64,000 nt of DNA from Parageobacillus thermantarcticus (GCF_900111865.1 NZ_FOJS01000008.1:23247-87246), one strand, 5' to 3'; shown: positions 18,925 to 30,197, counted from the first letter of the stretch. The notes: a model not told the origin generated them from the letters alone. Program-made: numbers and translations.

Positions 18925-19746
18925 GCTTTTCAACTGCAAATGGGCTTCTTTCACTACCTCGCTGACCGATTTCGGCAAGCGGTTTTCCCCTATTTCTTTG
19001 CCGCCTTCAAAGCGGAGGTGAAGCAAAAATTCGATATTTCCATCACCGCCGGTAATCGGGGAGTGCGTTAAATTCATTGCATCAAACCCTTCGCTAAGCG
19101 CAAAGTCGATGATGGACGTCAACACTTCTTCATGCACGTTCGGGTCGCGAACGATGCCTTTTTTGCCGACTTTTTCTCTGCCTGCTTCGAATTGCGGCTT
19201 GACAAGGGCGACCACATCGCTTCCGGGAACAACCACCGTCTTTAATACAGGCAATATCAGCTTTAATGAAATAAATGAAACATCGATCGTTGCAAATTGT
19301 GGAAGCCCTTTCGTAAAATAATCGGGCGTGACATAGCGGAAATTCGTCCGTTCCATTACAACGACGCGATCGTCCTGGCGCAGCTTCCACGCTAGCTGAT
19401 TATAGCCGACGTCAAGCGCGTACGATAGCTTCGCGCCATGCTGCAGCGCACAATCGGTAAACCCTCCCGTAGATGCCCCGATATCCAAAACGATTTTATC
19501 TTGGACGCTCACATCAAACGTGCGCAGCGCTTTTTCGAGCTTCAAGCCGCCGCGGCTTACATACGGAAGCGCGTCACCTTTTATCGTTAACGGGATATCT
19601 ACGGGAACTTTTTCGCCAGGCTTGTCTAGTCGGACTTCGTTTGCGTACACAAGCCCAGCCATAATCGCCCGTTTTGCTTTTTCACGCGTTTCGATTAAAC
19701 CTCGTTGAACAAGTAATACATCTAGACGTTCTTTTTTCCCTTTCAT
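18916..19746 (-). CDS. yqxC: TlyA-family rRNA 2'-O-methyltransferase (YqxC)
   Basis: 276 residues: N-terminal S4 RNA-binding domain (about 1-62), then an FtsJ/RrmJ-type methyltransferase domain with the SAM motif DIGASTGGFTDCAL near 85-98 and the KPQFE motif. TlyA proteins methylate ribose in 16S/23S rRNA; some members also have haemolysin activity reported. It lies four bases after dxs, as in bacilli where yqxC sits between dxs and ahrC. Confidence 0.9.
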   Translation of the reverse strand: MKGKKERLDVLLVQRGLIETREKAKRAIMAGLVYANEVRLDKPGEKVPVDIPLTIKGDALPYVSRGGLKLEKALRTFDVSVQDKIVLDIGASTGGFTDCALQHGAKLSYALDVGYNQLAWKLRQDDRVVVMERTNFRYVTPDYFTKGLPQFATIDVSFISLKLILPVLKTVVVPGSDVVALVKPQFEAGREKVGKKGIVRDPNVHEEVLTSIIDFALSEGFDAMNLTHSPITGGDGNIEFLLHLRFEGGKEIGENRLPKSVSEVVKEAHLQLKSRE

Positions 19747-19749
19747 CTT

Positions 19750-21642
19750 TCATGCCCTTTTTTGTTTTCTTGGTATCATCGTTTTCACGCGATCGATAAT
19801 ATGCGCTGTCGTTAAGCCGATTTCCTTCAGCAGCTCTTTGACGCTGCCGTGTTCAATGAAACGGTCAGGAATGCCCATTCGGTTAATCACCGTTTGATGA
19901 TAGCCGTGGTCGTGGGCAAACTCCAAAACGGCGCTGCCGAAGCCGCCTTGCAATACCGCTTCCTCAATCGTTAAAATCGGGATATTGCTTTCTAACAAAT
20001 CATGCAACATTTCCTCATCCATCGGTTTGATAAAACGCGCGTTTACCACTTTCACGGAAATATTCTCTTTGGCAAGCTTTTCTGCCGCTTCTAGCGCCAT
20101 GGAAATCATCGTGCCAAACGTCAAAATCGCTAAATCGCGGCCTTCGCGCAACACTTCCCACGTTCCGATCGGAATTTTCTTCAATTCTTCATCGAGCTTT
20201 ACGCCAAGTCCGTTGCCGCGCGGAAAACGAAGTGCGATCGGCCCGTCATCGTATTGAATCGCCGTATACACCATATGCTGCCCTTCGTTTTCATCCTTTG
20301 GCATCATAATGACAAGGTTCGGAATATGGCGTAAAAAGGCGATATCAAACACACCTTGGTGCGTTTCACCGTCCGCACCGACTAACCCGGCTCGGTCAAT
20401 CGCGAAAAAAACGTTTAAATTTTGTCGGCAAACGTCATGAACAACTTGGTCATACGCCCGCTGCAAAAACGTCGAATAAATCGCCAAAAACGGTTTCATC
20501 CCTTGCGCCGCAAGCCCCGCGGCAAGCGTTGTCGCGTGCTGCTCGGCAATTCCGACATCAAACATTCGCTCAGGAAACTCGCTCGCAAATCCTTCCAGTT
20601 TCGAGCCGACTGGCATCGCCGGCGTAATCGCGACAATCCGCTTATCCGTGCGCGCCAATTTCCGCACCGTTTCGCTGACAAGTTCGCTCCACGACGGCGC
20701 AGCATCCACCGGTTTTAGAAAATCGCCGGTTTCGATTTTATATGGACCGGTGCCATGCCATACTCCGACTTTATCATTTTCCGCCGGACTATAGCCTTTT
20801 CCTTTTTTCGTGATAACGTGAAGAAGCACAGGACCTTTTATTTTTTTGGCGTAATGCAAATTCTCAAACAAATCGTCAAAATTGTGACCATCGACAGGTC
20901 CGAGATACGTAAATCCTAACTCTTCAAAAAAAACGCCGGAAACAAGCAAATATTTCAAGCTGTCTTTAATGCGCTCTGCCATTGCCGCCAACTTGCCGCC
21001 GACAGCGGGAATTCTTTTTAATAAAAGCTCCAGTTCGTCTTTCACCCATTGATATTTGCCGGCTGTCCGCAGCCGTCCCAACACACTATGCAAAGCGCCG
21101 ACGTTCGGAGCAATCGACATTTCGTTATCGTTTAAAACGACGATAATATCTTTTTTCTCATGGCCGATATGATTTAACGCCTCAAGCGCCATACCGCCTG
21201 TCAACGCTCCGTCGCCAATAATCGGAACGATATATTCATCCGTACCCTTTAAGTCGCGGGCGATCGCCATCCCCATCGCCGCAGACAACGACGTCGAACT
21301 ATGTCCGGTTTCCCACACGTCATGTTCGCTTTCGCTTCGCTTTGGAAACCCCGATAAACCTTTATATTGCCGCAATGTATCAAATTCGGACGCACGCCCC
21401 GTCAAAATCTTATGGACGTACGATTGATGGCCGACATCCCAAATCAGCTTATCTTTCGGGCTGTCAAACACTTTATGAAGCGCAATCGTCAGCTCGACAA
21501 CTCCTAAATTCGGGCCGATATGCCCGCCTGTTTTCGACAGCTTCTCAATTAAAAATTTCCGAATATCAGCACTTAGTTCGATCAGTTGTTTTGTCGACAT
21601 ATTTTTCAAAAAGCGCGGGTTTTTAATTTTGGTAACATCCAA
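19750..21642 (-). CDS. dxs: 1-deoxy-D-xylulose-5-phosphate synthase
   Basis: 630 residues, full length. Thiamine-diphosphate motif [18 protein letters not shown]...LNDN near 150-180 and the transketolase central and C-terminal domains ([17 protein letters not shown]). It condenses pyruvate and glyceraldehyde-3-phosphate to start the MEP isoprenoid route. The start at 21642 is a TTG (LDVTKIKNP) that fits homologues; GAGTGAT precedes it weakly. The upstream gap holds a terminator for ispA. Confidence 0.95.
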   Translation of the reverse strand: MDVTKIKNPRFLKNMSTKQLIELSADIRKFLIEKLSKTGGHIGPNLGVVELTIALHKVFDSPKDKLIWDVGHQSYVHKILTGRASEFDTLRQYKGLSGFPKRSESEHDVWETGHSSTSLSAAMGMAIARDLKGTDEYIVPIIGDGALTGGMALEALNHIGHEKKDIIVVLNDNEMSIAPNVGALHSVLGRLRTAGKYQWVKDELELLLKRIPAVGGKLAAMAERIKDSLKYLLVSGVFFEELGFTYLGPVDGHNFDDLFENLHYAKKIKGPVLLHVITKKGKGYSPAENDKVGVWHGTGPYKIETGDFLKPVDAAPSWSELVSETVRKLARTDKRIVAITPAMPVGSKLEGFASEFPERMFDVGIAEQHATTLAAGLAAQGMKPFLAIYSTFLQRAYDQVVHDVCRQNLNVFFAIDRAGLVGADGETHQGVFDIAFLRHIPNLVIMMPKDENEGQHMVYTAIQYDDGPIALRFPRGNGLGVKLDEELKKIPIGTWEVLREGRDLAILTFGTMISMALEAAEKLAKENISVKVVNARFIKPMDEEMLHDLLESNIPILTIEEAVLQGGFGSAVLEFAHDHGYHQTVINRMGIPDRFIEHGSVKELLKEIGLTTAHIIDRVKTMIPRKQKRA

Positions 21643-21753
21643 ACGAGATCACTCGCTTTCGTTTTGATCGTTCGTTTTTATGCAGTTGATATAATACAGA
21701 AGTTAGTTATTATTATACATGATTAAACATAAAAAATCGATTTCCGTCCAAAA

Positions 21754-21791
21754 AGAGAAAAAAGAGCCGCTAACACTACTGTGATAACGGC
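21754..21791 (-). terminator. Terminator after ispA
   Basis: GCCGTTATCAC / GTGTTAGCGGC stem (one mismatch, one G-U pair) followed by TCTTTTTTC on the minus strand. It lies in the 215-base gap between ispA and dxs, so dxs probably has its own promoter in this gap, although I could not pick one with confidence. Confidence 0.8.
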
Positions 21792-21857
21792 ATGCATGGA
21801 AAACTCTCTATTATTTCAATATAACGTATCGATAAAAAATCAGCAACGGACGATTCC

Positions 21858-22751
21858 TTAATGATCACGCGTCGCGACTAAATCGCAAATATAACTTAGT
21901 ACGCTGCCATCTACTTCTGCTTTTTGCAAATAACGTTTTGCTTCTTCGATATGGAAAGATAGCTTTTCTTTCGCCCCGGCAATCGTCAAAAGCGATGGAT
22001 ATGTCACTTTTTTATTTTCAATGTCGCTGCCAACCCGCTTGCCAATTTTTTCTTCCGAACCTTCAATATCGAGAATATCATCGCGAATTTGAAAAGCGAG
22101 ACCGAGATGGGAGGCAAACGAGTCGAGATGGCGAAGCTGTTTGTCGTTCGCGCCTGCAAGCAGTGCGCCAGCCAATACGCTGTATTGCAACATTTTTCCT
22201 GTTTTATGACGATGAATATATTCGAGCTGTTCAAGCGAAAGCTGCTTCCCTTCACCTTCGATATCGGCAACTTGTCCCGCTACCATTCCTTCCGGTCCTG
22301 CCGCCTTCGCCAATTCTTCGATTAACCGAATTTTTGTCATTGGAGAAATGCGGGCATCATCGGCTTCAGCGATCACTTGAAACGCGTAAGTGAGCAATCC
22401 GTCTCCCGCCAAAATGGCCATCGCTTCCCCAAACACTTTATGATTCGTCGGTTTACCGCGCCGCAAATCATCGTTATCCATGCTCGGCAAATCATCGTGA
22501 ATCAGCGAATATGTATGAATCATCTCAATGGCGCACGCTACCGGAAGTCCAATATCCGGCTCTTTTCCGAACGAATGCAACGTCGCAAACAACAGAAGCG
22601 GACGGATGCGCTTTCCGCCTGCCTCCAGCGAATAAGCCATCGCCCGTTTAATCGTTTCAGGAGCAGCCATTCTTGTAATATAATGGGGCAAAACATTTTC
22701 CAAACGCTGCTTGTGCTCTTGTAAAAACTGTTCTACTTCCGCCCGGTTCAA
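21858..22751 (-). CDS. ispA: Farnesyl diphosphate synthase
   Basis: 297 residues of the trans-prenyltransferase family. First aspartate-rich motif DDLPSMDNDD near 85 and second DDILD near 225. It builds farnesyl diphosphate from DMAPP and IPP for quinones, undecaprenyl phosphate and haem A. It lies three bases after xseB, forming the folD-xseA-xseB-ispA run. Confidence 0.95.
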   Translation of the reverse strand: MNRAEVEQFLQEHKQRLENVLPHYITRMAAPETIKRAMAYSLEAGGKRIRPLLLFATLHSFGKEPDIGLPVACAIEMIHTYSLIHDDLPSMDNDDLRRGKPTNHKVFGEAMAILAGDGLLTYAFQVIAEADDARISPMTKIRLIEELAKAAGPEGMVAGQVADIEGEGKQLSLEQLEYIHRHKTGKMLQYSVLAGALLAGANDKQLRHLDSFASHLGLAFQIRDDILDIEGSEEKIGKRVGSDIENKKVTYPSLLTIAGAKEKLSFHIEEAKRYLQKAEVDGSVLSYICDLVATRDH

Positions 22752-22754
22752 AAG

Positions 22755-22988
22755 CTATTCCTCCTCCTGAAGCGAGAAAGGAGCGAGTTGCCCGTCCTCT
22801 CGTAAAATGTATTCCATCTGTTTTTCGACATGTTGCAATTTATCATGACAAAGCTTGGAAAGCTTCATTCCTTCTTGGAAAAAGGAAATCGCCTGCTCAA
22901 GCGGCACATTTCCTTCTTCTAATTTTTCCACAATTTCTTCTAACTTTGCCATCGCTTCTTCAAAGGTAAGTTCTTTTTCCTCACTCAT
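22755..22988 (-). CDS. xseB: Exodeoxyribonuclease VII small subunit
   Basis: 77 residues ([21 protein letters not shown]...), almost entirely helical, the normal size for XseB. The ATG at 22988 has GGAGGAG upstream and overlaps the end of xseA by eight bases. It assembles with XseA into the enzyme that degrades single-stranded DNA. Confidence 0.93.
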   Translation of the reverse strand: MSEEKELTFEEAMAKLEEIVEKLEEGNVPLEQAISFFQEGMKLSKLCHDKLQHVEKQMEYILREDGQLAPFSLQEEE

Positions 22989-24342
22989 GTAGCTGCTTCT
23001 CCTCCATTCCCCATACGTGACAATCAATTTGCCCGTCTTGCAAGCGTACTTGAATCGTGTCTCCTAATTGAAGCTGGCGAACGCTTTTTACCAGTTCTTT
23101 TTTTTCATTATAAACTAAGCTATAACCGCGCTCCATAATTTTAAGCGGACTAAGCGCGTGTAAATGTGATACGAGAGATGTAAAGCGAAGCTGTTGATGA
23201 TGAACAAGTGAACGCATTTCTTTTTCGAGCGATTTGATAAGAGATTCGTGTTTTTCTTTCATTCTTGACAGCTGCTCAGCTGGATGGTGCCGCAGCAACT
23301 TCAGGCGTAGCTGTTCGAGCCGTTCGCGTTTTTTATCAAAAAGCCGCTCTGTATGACGTTGCAGCCGTTCTAATAAAGAATCCAACTGCTGTTCTTTTTG
23401 CTCGTATAGTTTTTTCGGATAACGAAACGCGTATGATTTTTGCAAACGCAAAAGCCGCTCTGATTCCGCCGCGATTTTTTCTTTCATCGCGCGCATCAGC
23501 CGCAATTTCCGTTGTGAAATTCGCTCCATCAACTCCGTCATATGCGGCACTGCCAGTTCCGCAGCACCGGTTGGCGTCGGGGCGCGCAAATCGGCGACAA
23601 AATCGGCGATCGTAAAATCCGTCTCGTGTCCAACCGCGGAAATAATCGGCACTTTGGAAGCAAAAATCGCCCGGGCGACCGCTTCTTCATTAAACGCCCA
23701 CAGCTCTTCGATCGAGCCGCCCCCGCGTCCGACAATCAGCACATCAATATAGCCAAGCTCGTTCGCTTTTTCAATCGAACGAACGATCGATCCGGCAGCT
23801 TCCGCCCCTTGAACGAGCGTCGGAAACAAAATCACCGTCGCGATCGGGTAGCGGCGGCGAATTGTCGTCACAATATCGCGAATCGCCGCGCCAGTTGGCG
23901 AAGTAACGACGCCAATATAGCGAGGAAACGCAGGAATCGGCTTTTTATGTTCAGGAGAAAACAGCCCTTCCGCCTCGAGCCGCTTTTTTAGTTGCTCATA
24001 CGCCAAATATAAATTTCCGATTCCTTCCGGCTGCATTTCTTTCACGTAAATTTGATAGTTTCCGCTCGGTTCGTAAACAGAAATTTCGCCGCGAACAAGC
24101 ACGTTCATGCCATCTTCCGGCCGAAACGACAAATGCTGGTTGTATCCGGCGAACATGACCGCCTGAATGCGGGCTTGCTCATCTTTTAACGTAAAGTACA
24201 TATGGCCGCGCGAATGATATTTAAAGTTGGAAATTTCTCCCTTGATCCATAAGTCGCGCAAATGCGGGTCCACTTCAAATTTGCGTTTAATATATTTTGT
24301 CAGCGCTCCAACAGTCACATATTTTACTTCTGCCACAAGCAT
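22981..24342 (-). CDS. xseA: Exodeoxyribonuclease VII large subunit
   Basis: 453 residues: N-terminal OB-fold (about 8-105), catalytic domain with the [14 protein letters not shown] and [15 protein letters not shown] motifs (about 130-320), and a long coiled-coil region that holds the small subunits. It overlaps xseB and follows folD by 14 bases. Confidence 0.95.
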   Translation of the reverse strand: MLVAEVKYVTVGALTKYIKRKFEVDPHLRDLWIKGEISNFKYHSRGHMYFTLKDEQARIQAVMFAGYNQHLSFRPEDGMNVLVRGEISVYEPSGNYQIYVKEMQPEGIGNLYLAYEQLKKRLEAEGLFSPEHKKPIPAFPRYIGVVTSPTGAAIRDIVTTIRRRYPIATVILFPTLVQGAEAAGSIVRSIEKANELGYIDVLIVGRGGGSIEELWAFNEEAVARAIFASKVPIISAVGHETDFTIADFVADLRAPTPTGAAELAVPHMTELMERISQRKLRLMRAMKEKIAAESERLLRLQKSYAFRYPKKLYEQKEQQLDSLLERLQRHTERLFDKKRERLEQLRLKLLRHHPAEQLSRMKEKHESLIKSLEKEMRSLVHHQQLRFTSLVSHLHALSPLKIMERGYSLVYNEKKELVKSVRQLQLGDTIQVRLQDGQIDCHVWGMEEKQLHE

Positions 24343-24356
24343 AACCCTCGCTTATT

Positions 24357-25220
24357 TTAGTGAACTTTCCGAACCGCATGCTTTTTCGCCGCTTCGATCG
24401 TATTATGAAGCAGCATCGTGATCGTCATCGGTCCGACCCCTTTTGGAACGGGCGTAATGTAGCTTGCCACTTCCTTTACTTCCTCAAAATCGACGTCGCC
24501 GCACAGCTTGCCGTTTTCTAGACGGTTGACGCCGACATCAATGACGACGGCCCCTTGTTTCACATGTTTCGCACCAATCAGGCGCGCTTTCCCGACAGCA
24601 ACGATTAAAATATCGGCTTGGCGCGTAATGGAAGGTAAATCGTTTGTTCGTGAATGGCAGTATGTGACGGTCGCGTGCTCGCGCAAAAATAATTGTCCGA
24701 CCGGCTTGCCGACGATATTGCTGCGGCCGACGACAACCACATGTTTTCCGGCGATATCTACCCCGATGGACTTTACCATTACTAAAATGCCGTATGGCGT
24801 ACACGGGAGAAACGCGTCTTGCCCAACCATCATTCTTCCTACGTTAATCGGATGAAACCCGTCGACATCTTTTTCAGGCGAGATCGTTTCAATCACTTTC
24901 AATTCGTTAATATGTTTTGGAAGCGGAAGCTGCACTAAAATGCCGTGCACGGACGGATCTTCGTTCAGCTCTTTGATTTTTCCCAATAAAAATTCTTCCG
25001 TAATCGTTGCCGGAAATGTCAACAATGTAGAGCGAATCCCAACTTCTGCGCACGCTTTTTGTTTTCCTTTCACATAAGAATGGGAAGCAGGATCATCGCC
25101 GACAAGAATGACGGCAAGCCCCGGTTCGATTCCTTCCCGTTTCAACCGTTCCACTTCTTTTGCTAATTGCGCGCGTTTTTCTTTTGCCAATTCTGCACCG
25201 CTAATGATTTGTGCTGTCAT
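24357..25220 (-). CDS. folD: Methylenetetrahydrofolate dehydrogenase / cyclohydrolase
   Basis: 287 residues. Catalytic lysine in [12 protein letters not shown], the VQLPLPKH segment, PCTPYG motif and the NADP-binding GRSNIVGKP. It interconverts 5,10-methylene- and 10-formyl-tetrahydrofolate. I prefer the ATG at 25220 (MTAQIIS) over the one three codons upstream, which is only two bases from the purine-rich site. Confidence 0.95.
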   Translation of the reverse strand: MTAQIISGAELAKEKRAQLAKEVERLKREGIEPGLAVILVGDDPASHSYVKGKQKACAEVGIRSTLLTFPATITEEFLLGKIKELNEDPSVHGILVQLPLPKHINELKVIETISPEKDVDGFHPINVGRMMVGQDAFLPCTPYGILVMVKSIGVDIAGKHVVVVGRSNIVGKPVGQLFLREHATVTYCHSRTNDLPSITRQADILIVAVGKARLIGAKHVKQGAVVIDVGVNRLENGKLCGDVDFEEVKEVASYITPVPKGVGPMTITMLLHNTIEAAKKHAVRKVH

Positions 25221-25238
25221 CGTTCCCATTTCCCCTCT

Positions 25239-25637
25239 CTATTCTTGAATATGTAACGCATCTTTCACTTTCGAAAGCACGCCGTTGACAAAACGGCCTG
25301 ATTTCGTATCGCCAAATTTCTTCGCTAATTCGACCGCCTCATCTAAACTCACTTTGACAGGAACATCGTCAAGGTATTTCATTTCATATGTCGCTATTCG
25401 CAAAATCGCGCGGTCCACATTGGCGACGCGCTCTAACGTCCATTTTTCCAAGTTGGCGCGCAGCAATTCATCAATCTCTTTTTGATGCTCCGTAACGCCA
25501 AAGACGAGCTGCCGCAAAAACGAATCGGCCTCTTCACCGCCCGCTACGTTTTGCAGCGCCTCCTCAGGTGGAATGCGGCCGACATCAATTTGAAATAGCG
25601 CCTGCAGCGCCTTTTCCCGCGCTTCATGCCTCTTCAT
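25239..25637 (-). CDS. nusB: Transcription antitermination factor NusB
   Basis: 132 residues of the all-helical NusB fold ([18 protein letters not shown]...; C-terminal [22 protein letters not shown]). It binds boxA RNA with NusE in rRNA antitermination complexes. The second ATG of ATGATG is taken as start because GGAGG then has a seven-base spacer. First gene of the nusB-folD-xseA-xseB-ispA run. Confidence 0.94.
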   Translation of the reverse strand: MKRHEAREKALQALFQIDVGRIPPEEALQNVAGGEEADSFLRQLVFGVTEHQKEIDELLRANLEKWTLERVANVDRAILRIATYEMKYLDDVPVKVSLDEAVELAKKFGDTKSGRFVNGVLSKVKDALHIQE

Positions 25638-25841
25638 CATTTTCCCTCCTTCCTTAAACACGAACATTTATATGATGATCATACCATATTTTTCGGATAA
25701 ACGATACTACCGTTGGCACAAATCATTACGGCTTATTCTCCGCCCGCTCCTATGCCAAAACAAAAGCTTTCCTTTGCCCCCTGCACCGCCTTTGCAAATA
25801 AAAAAGGCTCGTTCATTACAATAACAAACTTTCCGCAAAAA

Positions 25842-25878
25842 TACAAAGGGGCACTACGCTAAGCGAATGCGCCCCTTC
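25842..25878 (-). terminator. Terminator after yqhY
   Basis: AAGGGGC / GCCCCTT arms around an inner imperfect hairpin, followed on the minus strand by TTTGTATTTTT. The rest of the 25638-25891 gap shows no gene. Confidence 0.7.
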
Positions 25879-25891
25879 ACTTTTATTGTGT

Positions 25892-26290
25892 TTATTGTTC
25901 CACTTCTTGCTCCTGCTTGCCTGCGTCAAATTGAATGCCGACGATATGAACGTTCACTTCGCTCGTCTCTAGCCCCGTCATGTTAAAGAGAGCTTGGCGA
26001 ACGTTTTCTTGAACTTTTTTCGCTACGTTTGGAATCGAAACGCCGAATTGAACGAGACAATAAATGTCGATCGCAACTCCTTCTTCTCTTAAATCGACTT
26101 TTACGCCTTTTCCGTGGTTTTTCTTGCCAAAGCGTTCAACAACACCGGAGGCGAAGTTCCCGCGCATTTGCGCAATTCCTTCCACTTCGCTTGCGGCGAT
26201 GCCGGCGATGACTTCAATGACTTCTGGCGCGATTTCCACTTTTCCTAATCCGCCTTGTTCTTGTTCCATCTCAAAAATATGTTCTGACAT
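25892..26290 (-). CDS. yqhY: Asp23/Gls24 family protein YqhY
   Basis: 132 residues of the Asp23 family (GKVEIAPEVIEVIAGIAASEVEGI..., VDLREEGVAIDIYCLVQFG). In B. subtilis YqhY sits behind accBC and is linked to control of acetyl-CoA carboxylase; mutants acquire suppressors in acc genes. The same context occurs here: it starts 15 bases after accC. ATG at 26290 with GGGAGGTG upstream. Confidence 0.88.
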   Translation of the reverse strand: MSEHIFEMEQEQGGLGKVEIAPEVIEVIAGIAASEVEGIAQMRGNFASGVVERFGKKNHGKGVKVDLREEGVAIDIYCLVQFGVSIPNVAKKVQENVRQALFNMTGLETSEVNVHIVGIQFDAGKQEQEVEQ

Positions 26291-26305
26291 CGTACACACC
26301 TCCCG

Positions 26306-27658
26306 TTATGACTTCATAATATCATATAACTCAAGAAATTTCGTATTAAACTCGCCTTTGATGAATTTTTCGTGCTCAAATAATTTTATGTGGAACGGAA
26401 TCGTTGTATGAATGCCGTCAATGATAAACTCGCTTAACGCTCGTCTCATGCGGGCAATTGCTTCTTCGCGGGTAGGTGCGTGTACGATCAATTTCGCAAT
26501 CATCGAATCATAATAAGGCGGAATCGTATACCCCGGATATGCCGCGGAGTCAACCCGTACACCTAAACCACCGGGAGGCAAATACATGTTGATTTTTCCC
26601 GGCGATGGCATAAAGTTTTTCTCCGGATTTTCCGCATTGATCCGACATTCAATCGCCCATCCGTTAAACGTTACGTCGTCTTGGGTAAGCGAAAGCTTTT
26701 CTCCCGAAGCGATGCGAATTTGTTCTTTAATCAAATCGATCCCTGTAATTAACTCCGTAACAGGATGCTCTACTTGAATGCGCGTGTTCATTTCCATGAA
26801 ATAAAACTTCTTCGCATGATAGTCAAAAATAAATTCGACCGTGCCAGCGCCGGTATAATTGACGGCACGCGCCGCTTGCACCGCCGCTTGTCCCATTTTT
26901 TGGCGCGTTTCCTCATCGAGTGCCGGTGATGGCGCTTCTTCGACAAGCTTTTGCAGGCGACGCTGGATCGAGCAATCGCGTTCGCCGAGGTGAATGACGT
27001 TTCCATAGGAATCCGCCAGCACTTGAATTTCCACATGGCGGAAATCTTCAATATATTTTTCAATGTATACCCCTGGGTTGCCAAACGCGGTGGCCGCCTC
27101 TTGTTGCGTGATGTTAATTCCTTTCACAAGCTCTTGTTCGTTTCGTGCAACGCGAATCCCTTTTCCGCCTCCGCCCGCCGTCGCTTTAATGATGACTGGA
27201 TAGCCGATTTCGTTCGCTAGCGCAACCGCTTCGTCCACTCTTTCGATAATTCCGTGCGAACCTGGGACGATTGGCACGCCAGCTTCCCGCATCGTCTCGC
27301 GGGCAACATCTTTAATTCCCATCTTCGTAATCGCTTCTGGGCTCGGACCGATAAACGTGATGTTGCATTCGCGGCATAGTTCGGCAAACGCGGCATTTTC
27401 CGCTAAAAACCCGTACCCTGGATGGATGGCGTCACACCCCGTCAATGTGGCTACACTCATAATATTGGTAAAGTTTAAATAACTGTCTTTCGACGCTGTC
27501 GGTCCAATACAATACGCTTCGTCTGCAAGCTGTACATGGAGCGCGTCGCGATCCGCTTCTGAAAAAACAGCGACCGTTTCGATTCCAAGCTCTTTGCATG
27601 CGCGAATAATTCGAACGGCGATTTCCCCGCGGTTGGCAATTAACACTTTTTTAATCAT
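26306..27658 (-). CDS. accC: Biotin carboxylase subunit of acetyl-CoA carboxylase
   Basis: 450 residues: biotin carboxylase N-terminal domain ([18 protein letters not shown]), ATP-grasp domain with glycine loop [14 protein letters not shown] near 160 and the catalytic [13 protein letters not shown] motif, and the C-terminal domain. It carboxylates the biotin on AccB in the first committed step of fatty-acid synthesis. Follows accB by 15 bases. Confidence 0.96.
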   Translation of the reverse strand: MIKKVLIANRGEIAVRIIRACKELGIETVAVFSEADRDALHVQLADEAYCIGPTASKDSYLNFTNIMSVATLTGCDAIHPGYGFLAENAAFAELCRECNITFIGPSPEAITKMGIKDVARETMREAGVPIVPGSHGIIERVDEAVALANEIGYPVIIKATAGGGGKGIRVARNEQELVKGINITQQEAATAFGNPGVYIEKYIEDFRHVEIQVLADSYGNVIHLGERDCSIQRRLQKLVEEAPSPALDEETRQKMGQAAVQAARAVNYTGAGTVEFIFDYHAKKFYFMEMNTRIQVEHPVTELITGIDLIKEQIRIASGEKLSLTQDDVTFNGWAIECRINAENPEKNFMPSPGKINMYLPPGGLGVRVDSAAYPGYTIPPYYDSMIAKLIVHAPTREEAIARMRRALSEFIIDGIHTTIPFHIKLFEHEKFIKGEFNTKFLELYDIMKS

Positions 27659-27673
27659 CGCTCGTTCTCTCCC

Positions 27674-28183
27674 TTATTCCGGTTTCACAAGAAATAGAGG
27701 TTGTCCATACTCAACAAGCTGTCCGTTTTCGACAAGCACTTCGACGATTTCTCCGTTCACTTCCGCTTCAATTTCGTTAAATAGCTTCATCGCTTCGATA
27801 ATGCAAACGACCGTATCTGTTTTCACTTTATCGCCCACTTTAACATACGGAGGCGCGTCCGGCGATGGAGCTGCATAAAATGTACCGACCATCGGCGAAG
27901 TAATTTTATGTAAATTTTCTGTATTTTTTGCTTCTTGTTTCGGCAATTCTTGCGGCTTCGCTTCTGTCGGCGGAGCAACCGGCTGTGTTGACGCTTGCGG
28001 TTTTACTTCCTCTGTTGCCGGTTTTGCCGCTTGTTCGACCGCAGGCGTAACCGCCGCCTGAACTGGTGCCACAGCCGCCGGTTTTTTCATATGTACTTTT
28101 GTGCCATCATGCTCATAAACAAATTCTTCGATGCTTGACTGATCAATTAAACGAATCAATTCGCGAATTTCCTGGATTTTCAT
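27674..28183 (-). CDS. accB: Biotin carboxyl carrier protein
   Basis: 169 residues: short N-terminal helix region, a long Pro/Ala/Gln-rich linker (about 38-88) and the C-terminal biotinyl domain with the biotinylated lysine in EAMKLFNEI. Start at [10 protein letters not shown] (ATG 28183); AAAGGTG lies about ten bases upstream. First gene of accB-accC-yqhY. Confidence 0.96.
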   Translation of the reverse strand: MKIQEIRELIRLIDQSSIEEFVYEHDGTKVHMKKPAAVAPVQAAVTPAVEQAAKPATEEVKPQASTQPVAPPTEAKPQELPKQEAKNTENLHKITSPMVGTFYAAPSPDAPPYVKVGDKVKTDTVVCIIEAMKLFNEIEAEVNGEIVEVLVENGQLVEYGQPLFLVKPE

Positions 28184-28305
28184 ATTCCCCACACCTTTCT
28201 TTCCAGTTCAGATTGCATGTTATTTATTATTTTAAAAGGTAGTTATAAAATCTGCTCATAACGATTATACACATAATGATTATACAATAAAACGGTTTTT
28301 TTATC

Positions 28306-28336
28306 ATAAAAACAAGCTGCCCTTTATCGAGCAGCT
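28306..28336 (-). terminator. Terminator of the spoIIIA operon
   Basis: AGCTGC / GCAGCT stem with a ten-base loop followed by TGTTTTTATG on the minus strand, nine bases after the spoIIIAH stop. Confidence 0.78.
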
Positions 28337-28344
28337 ATTTTTCA

Positions 28345-28917
28345 TTATCCAGCTGGCTGGAATTCGACGTTCACAACATCGACTTCCGGAATTTCACTTT
28401 TTACTATATGAATCACATCATTGGCGGATTTCGCAGAATGATTTTTTGCTTTAATCGTCACGCGCACTTTGTCATCATCAGCGCGGACGAGCACATCATC
28501 ATAGCCGCCTTTTGATTTGATTAATGTTTCTAACGTCGCTTCTTTTTCCGCCAACGCTTCTAGCTTTTCAATTTTATCAAGCGCGTCGCTTTTTTGCTGC
28601 GCGGTGGCGTTTGTGGAAGCGACAATGTCGTTTAATTGGTCGCGCAACCGGCTTCGTTCATCTTCAATTTGCATGCGAAGAGCAGTAAATATGTCATCGC
28701 CAGATTCACTGGAAGTGACATCTCCGTCTTCCGTTTCCATTTCCTCCACAGCCACATCCGCTTTTTCTTTATCATCTACTTGTTGTTCCGCAACATTTTC
28801 ATTATTCGTAAAAGCGATATGGTCATTCGTATCCTTTGGCGCTGTTACATAATAAACGGATAAAACAACGACTAAACTTAGCATCGTTAACAGCCAAACA
28901 GTTTGTCTCTTTAACAT
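28345..28917 (-). CDS. spoIIIAH: Stage III sporulation protein AH
   Basis: 190 residues: one N-terminal membrane helix (about 5-23), an acidic low-complexity stretch, then an extracellular YscJ/FliF-like ring-building domain. The mother-cell partner of forespore SpoIIQ in the channel that joins the two cells during engulfment. The ATG at 28917 (MLKRQTVWLL) follows GGGGGAGG; the longer frame overlaps spoIIIAG. Confidence 0.92.
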   Translation of the reverse strand: MLKRQTVWLLTMLSLVVVLSVYYVTAPKDTNDHIAFTNNENVAEQQVDDKEKADVAVEEMETEDGDVTSSESGDDIFTALRMQIEDERSRLRDQLNDIVASTNATAQQKSDALDKIEKLEALAEKEATLETLIKSKGGYDDVLVRADDDKVRVTIKAKNHSAKSANDVIHIVKSEIPEVDVVNVEFQPAG

Positions 28918-28942
28918 ATAACGATCCTCCCCCACAAACGCG

Positions 28943-29575
28943 TTATTTTTTCGGCAATACCGCAACACGATAGCTTGGAACATTTAAAACACGCGTAACT
29001 GCCTCGACAATCCACTTTTTTATTTGTAAATTATCAGCACCTTTCGCCACTACCAACACTCCGCGAATTTCCGGTTTTTTCGTCGTTAACACAATCGGCG
29101 TTTCGCGATCACCATCGCGGATGACAACAACTTCTTCGTTAGTAGACTGGTTTTCAATTTTTCGCTTTCCGCCTTCGCGATCTGTTTCTTCCGTTGCTTG
29201 GTGTTGCATGACGCGGTTTTTCTCCAATATTTTCGTTTCCGTTGTATCAATGTTGACAACAACAGTCACATCTTCAACCCCTTTGATTGCCTCAAGCGCG
29301 GTTTTCAGCTGTTCTTCGTAACGTTGTTCATAAGCGGCGATGATTTTGGACTTCGCATCTTGTTTTTGCCCAAACACCGGTTCCGCTTGTTGCATATGCT
29401 CTGCCACTTTTCCATTATTTGTTGATGTGACTTCCTCATCTTTAGAAAAATGGCTTATTACCATTAACGCTATCCCTGCTAATAATAAAAGAAACACGTA
29501 CGAAAGCGGCGGCCTTTTTTGTTCCTTCGTTTCTTTTTTCGCAGGCAAAAACAATCGTTTAATGAAGTCGAGCAT
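28943..29575 (-). CDS. spoIIIAG: Stage III sporulation protein AG
   Basis: 210 residues with a membrane helix near 25-43 and a periplasm-like domain that forms the large ring of the SpoIIIA-SpoIIQ channel (EQRYEEQLKTALEAIKGVEDVTVVVNID). It overlaps the end of spoIIIAF by 17 bases, indicating translational coupling. Confidence 0.92.
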   Translation of the reverse strand: MLDFIKRLFLPAKKETKEQKRPPLSYVFLLLLAGIALMVISHFSKDEEVTSTNNGKVAEHMQQAEPVFGQKQDAKSKIIAAYEQRYEEQLKTALEAIKGVEDVTVVVNIDTTETKILEKNRVMQHQATEETDREGGKRKIENQSTNEEVVVIRDGDRETPIVLTTKKPEIRGVLVVAKGADNLQIKKWIVEAVTRVLNVPSYRVAVLPKK

Positions 29576-30185
29576 CCCCCCATTCCCTCCCCTTTATTTG
29601 CACAGCGATTTTATTTTCGTTTATTTCCCATTTAGTTGCTAACAATGTGCGTATTTCTTCTTCAAGCTGTTGAACATGGTTTGCTTCATTAATCGGCGTT
29701 GATACATCAATCATAACGGGCTGAATCTCTCCAAGCTTCTCTTGTTTTGCTAGCATTACTTCAATCGTTTCAATATCTTCCGGGATTTGCAAATTTTCTT
29801 TTTCTTTTGTTTGCAGAGAGACATCCTCCACGCTTAATCCATATTTTTTCATCAACTCCTCATCCACTTCGTTTTTCATCTGGACAGCCATTTGTTCTAA
29901 AATATATGCACGTTGTGAGGCTTGTATTTCTTTTTTCTTCATTTCAATTTCATTTTTCATCATCTCTTGTTGATTCCTCCTTTCCGATATGACAGAAGCA
30001 ATCAGGCGATCCGGATCGATGGAAAATAGCTTTAAAATCGGAGACAACATTAGCAAAAGCAAAATAAGTCCAACAGCCATTTTCACATATTTTTGCATAT
30101 TGCTAGATGGGAGCAGCAAATCAATCATCATAGCAAATAAAATGAAAATGAGAATATTCGTCACCCATTCGATCACGATCTGCAT
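29559..30185 (-). CDS. spoIIIAF: Stage III sporulation protein AF
   Basis: 208 residues: two N-terminal membrane helices (about 5-23 and 33-52) and a charged coiled-coil followed by a ring-building-like C-terminal domain. Component of the mother-cell half of the sporulation channel. Position between spoIIIAE and spoIIIAG supports the call. Confidence 0.92.
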   Translation of the reverse strand: MQIVIEWVTNILIFILFAMMIDLLLPSSNMQKYVKMAVGLILLLLMLSPILKLFSIDPDRLIASVISERRNQQEMMKNEIEMKKKEIQASQRAYILEQMAVQMKNEVDEELMKKYGLSVEDVSLQTKEKENLQIPEDIETIEVMLAKQEKLGEIQPVMIDVSTPINEANHVQQLEEEIRTLLATKWEINENKIAVQIKGREWGDARLH

Positions 30186-30197
30186 GATTTTCCCCCT

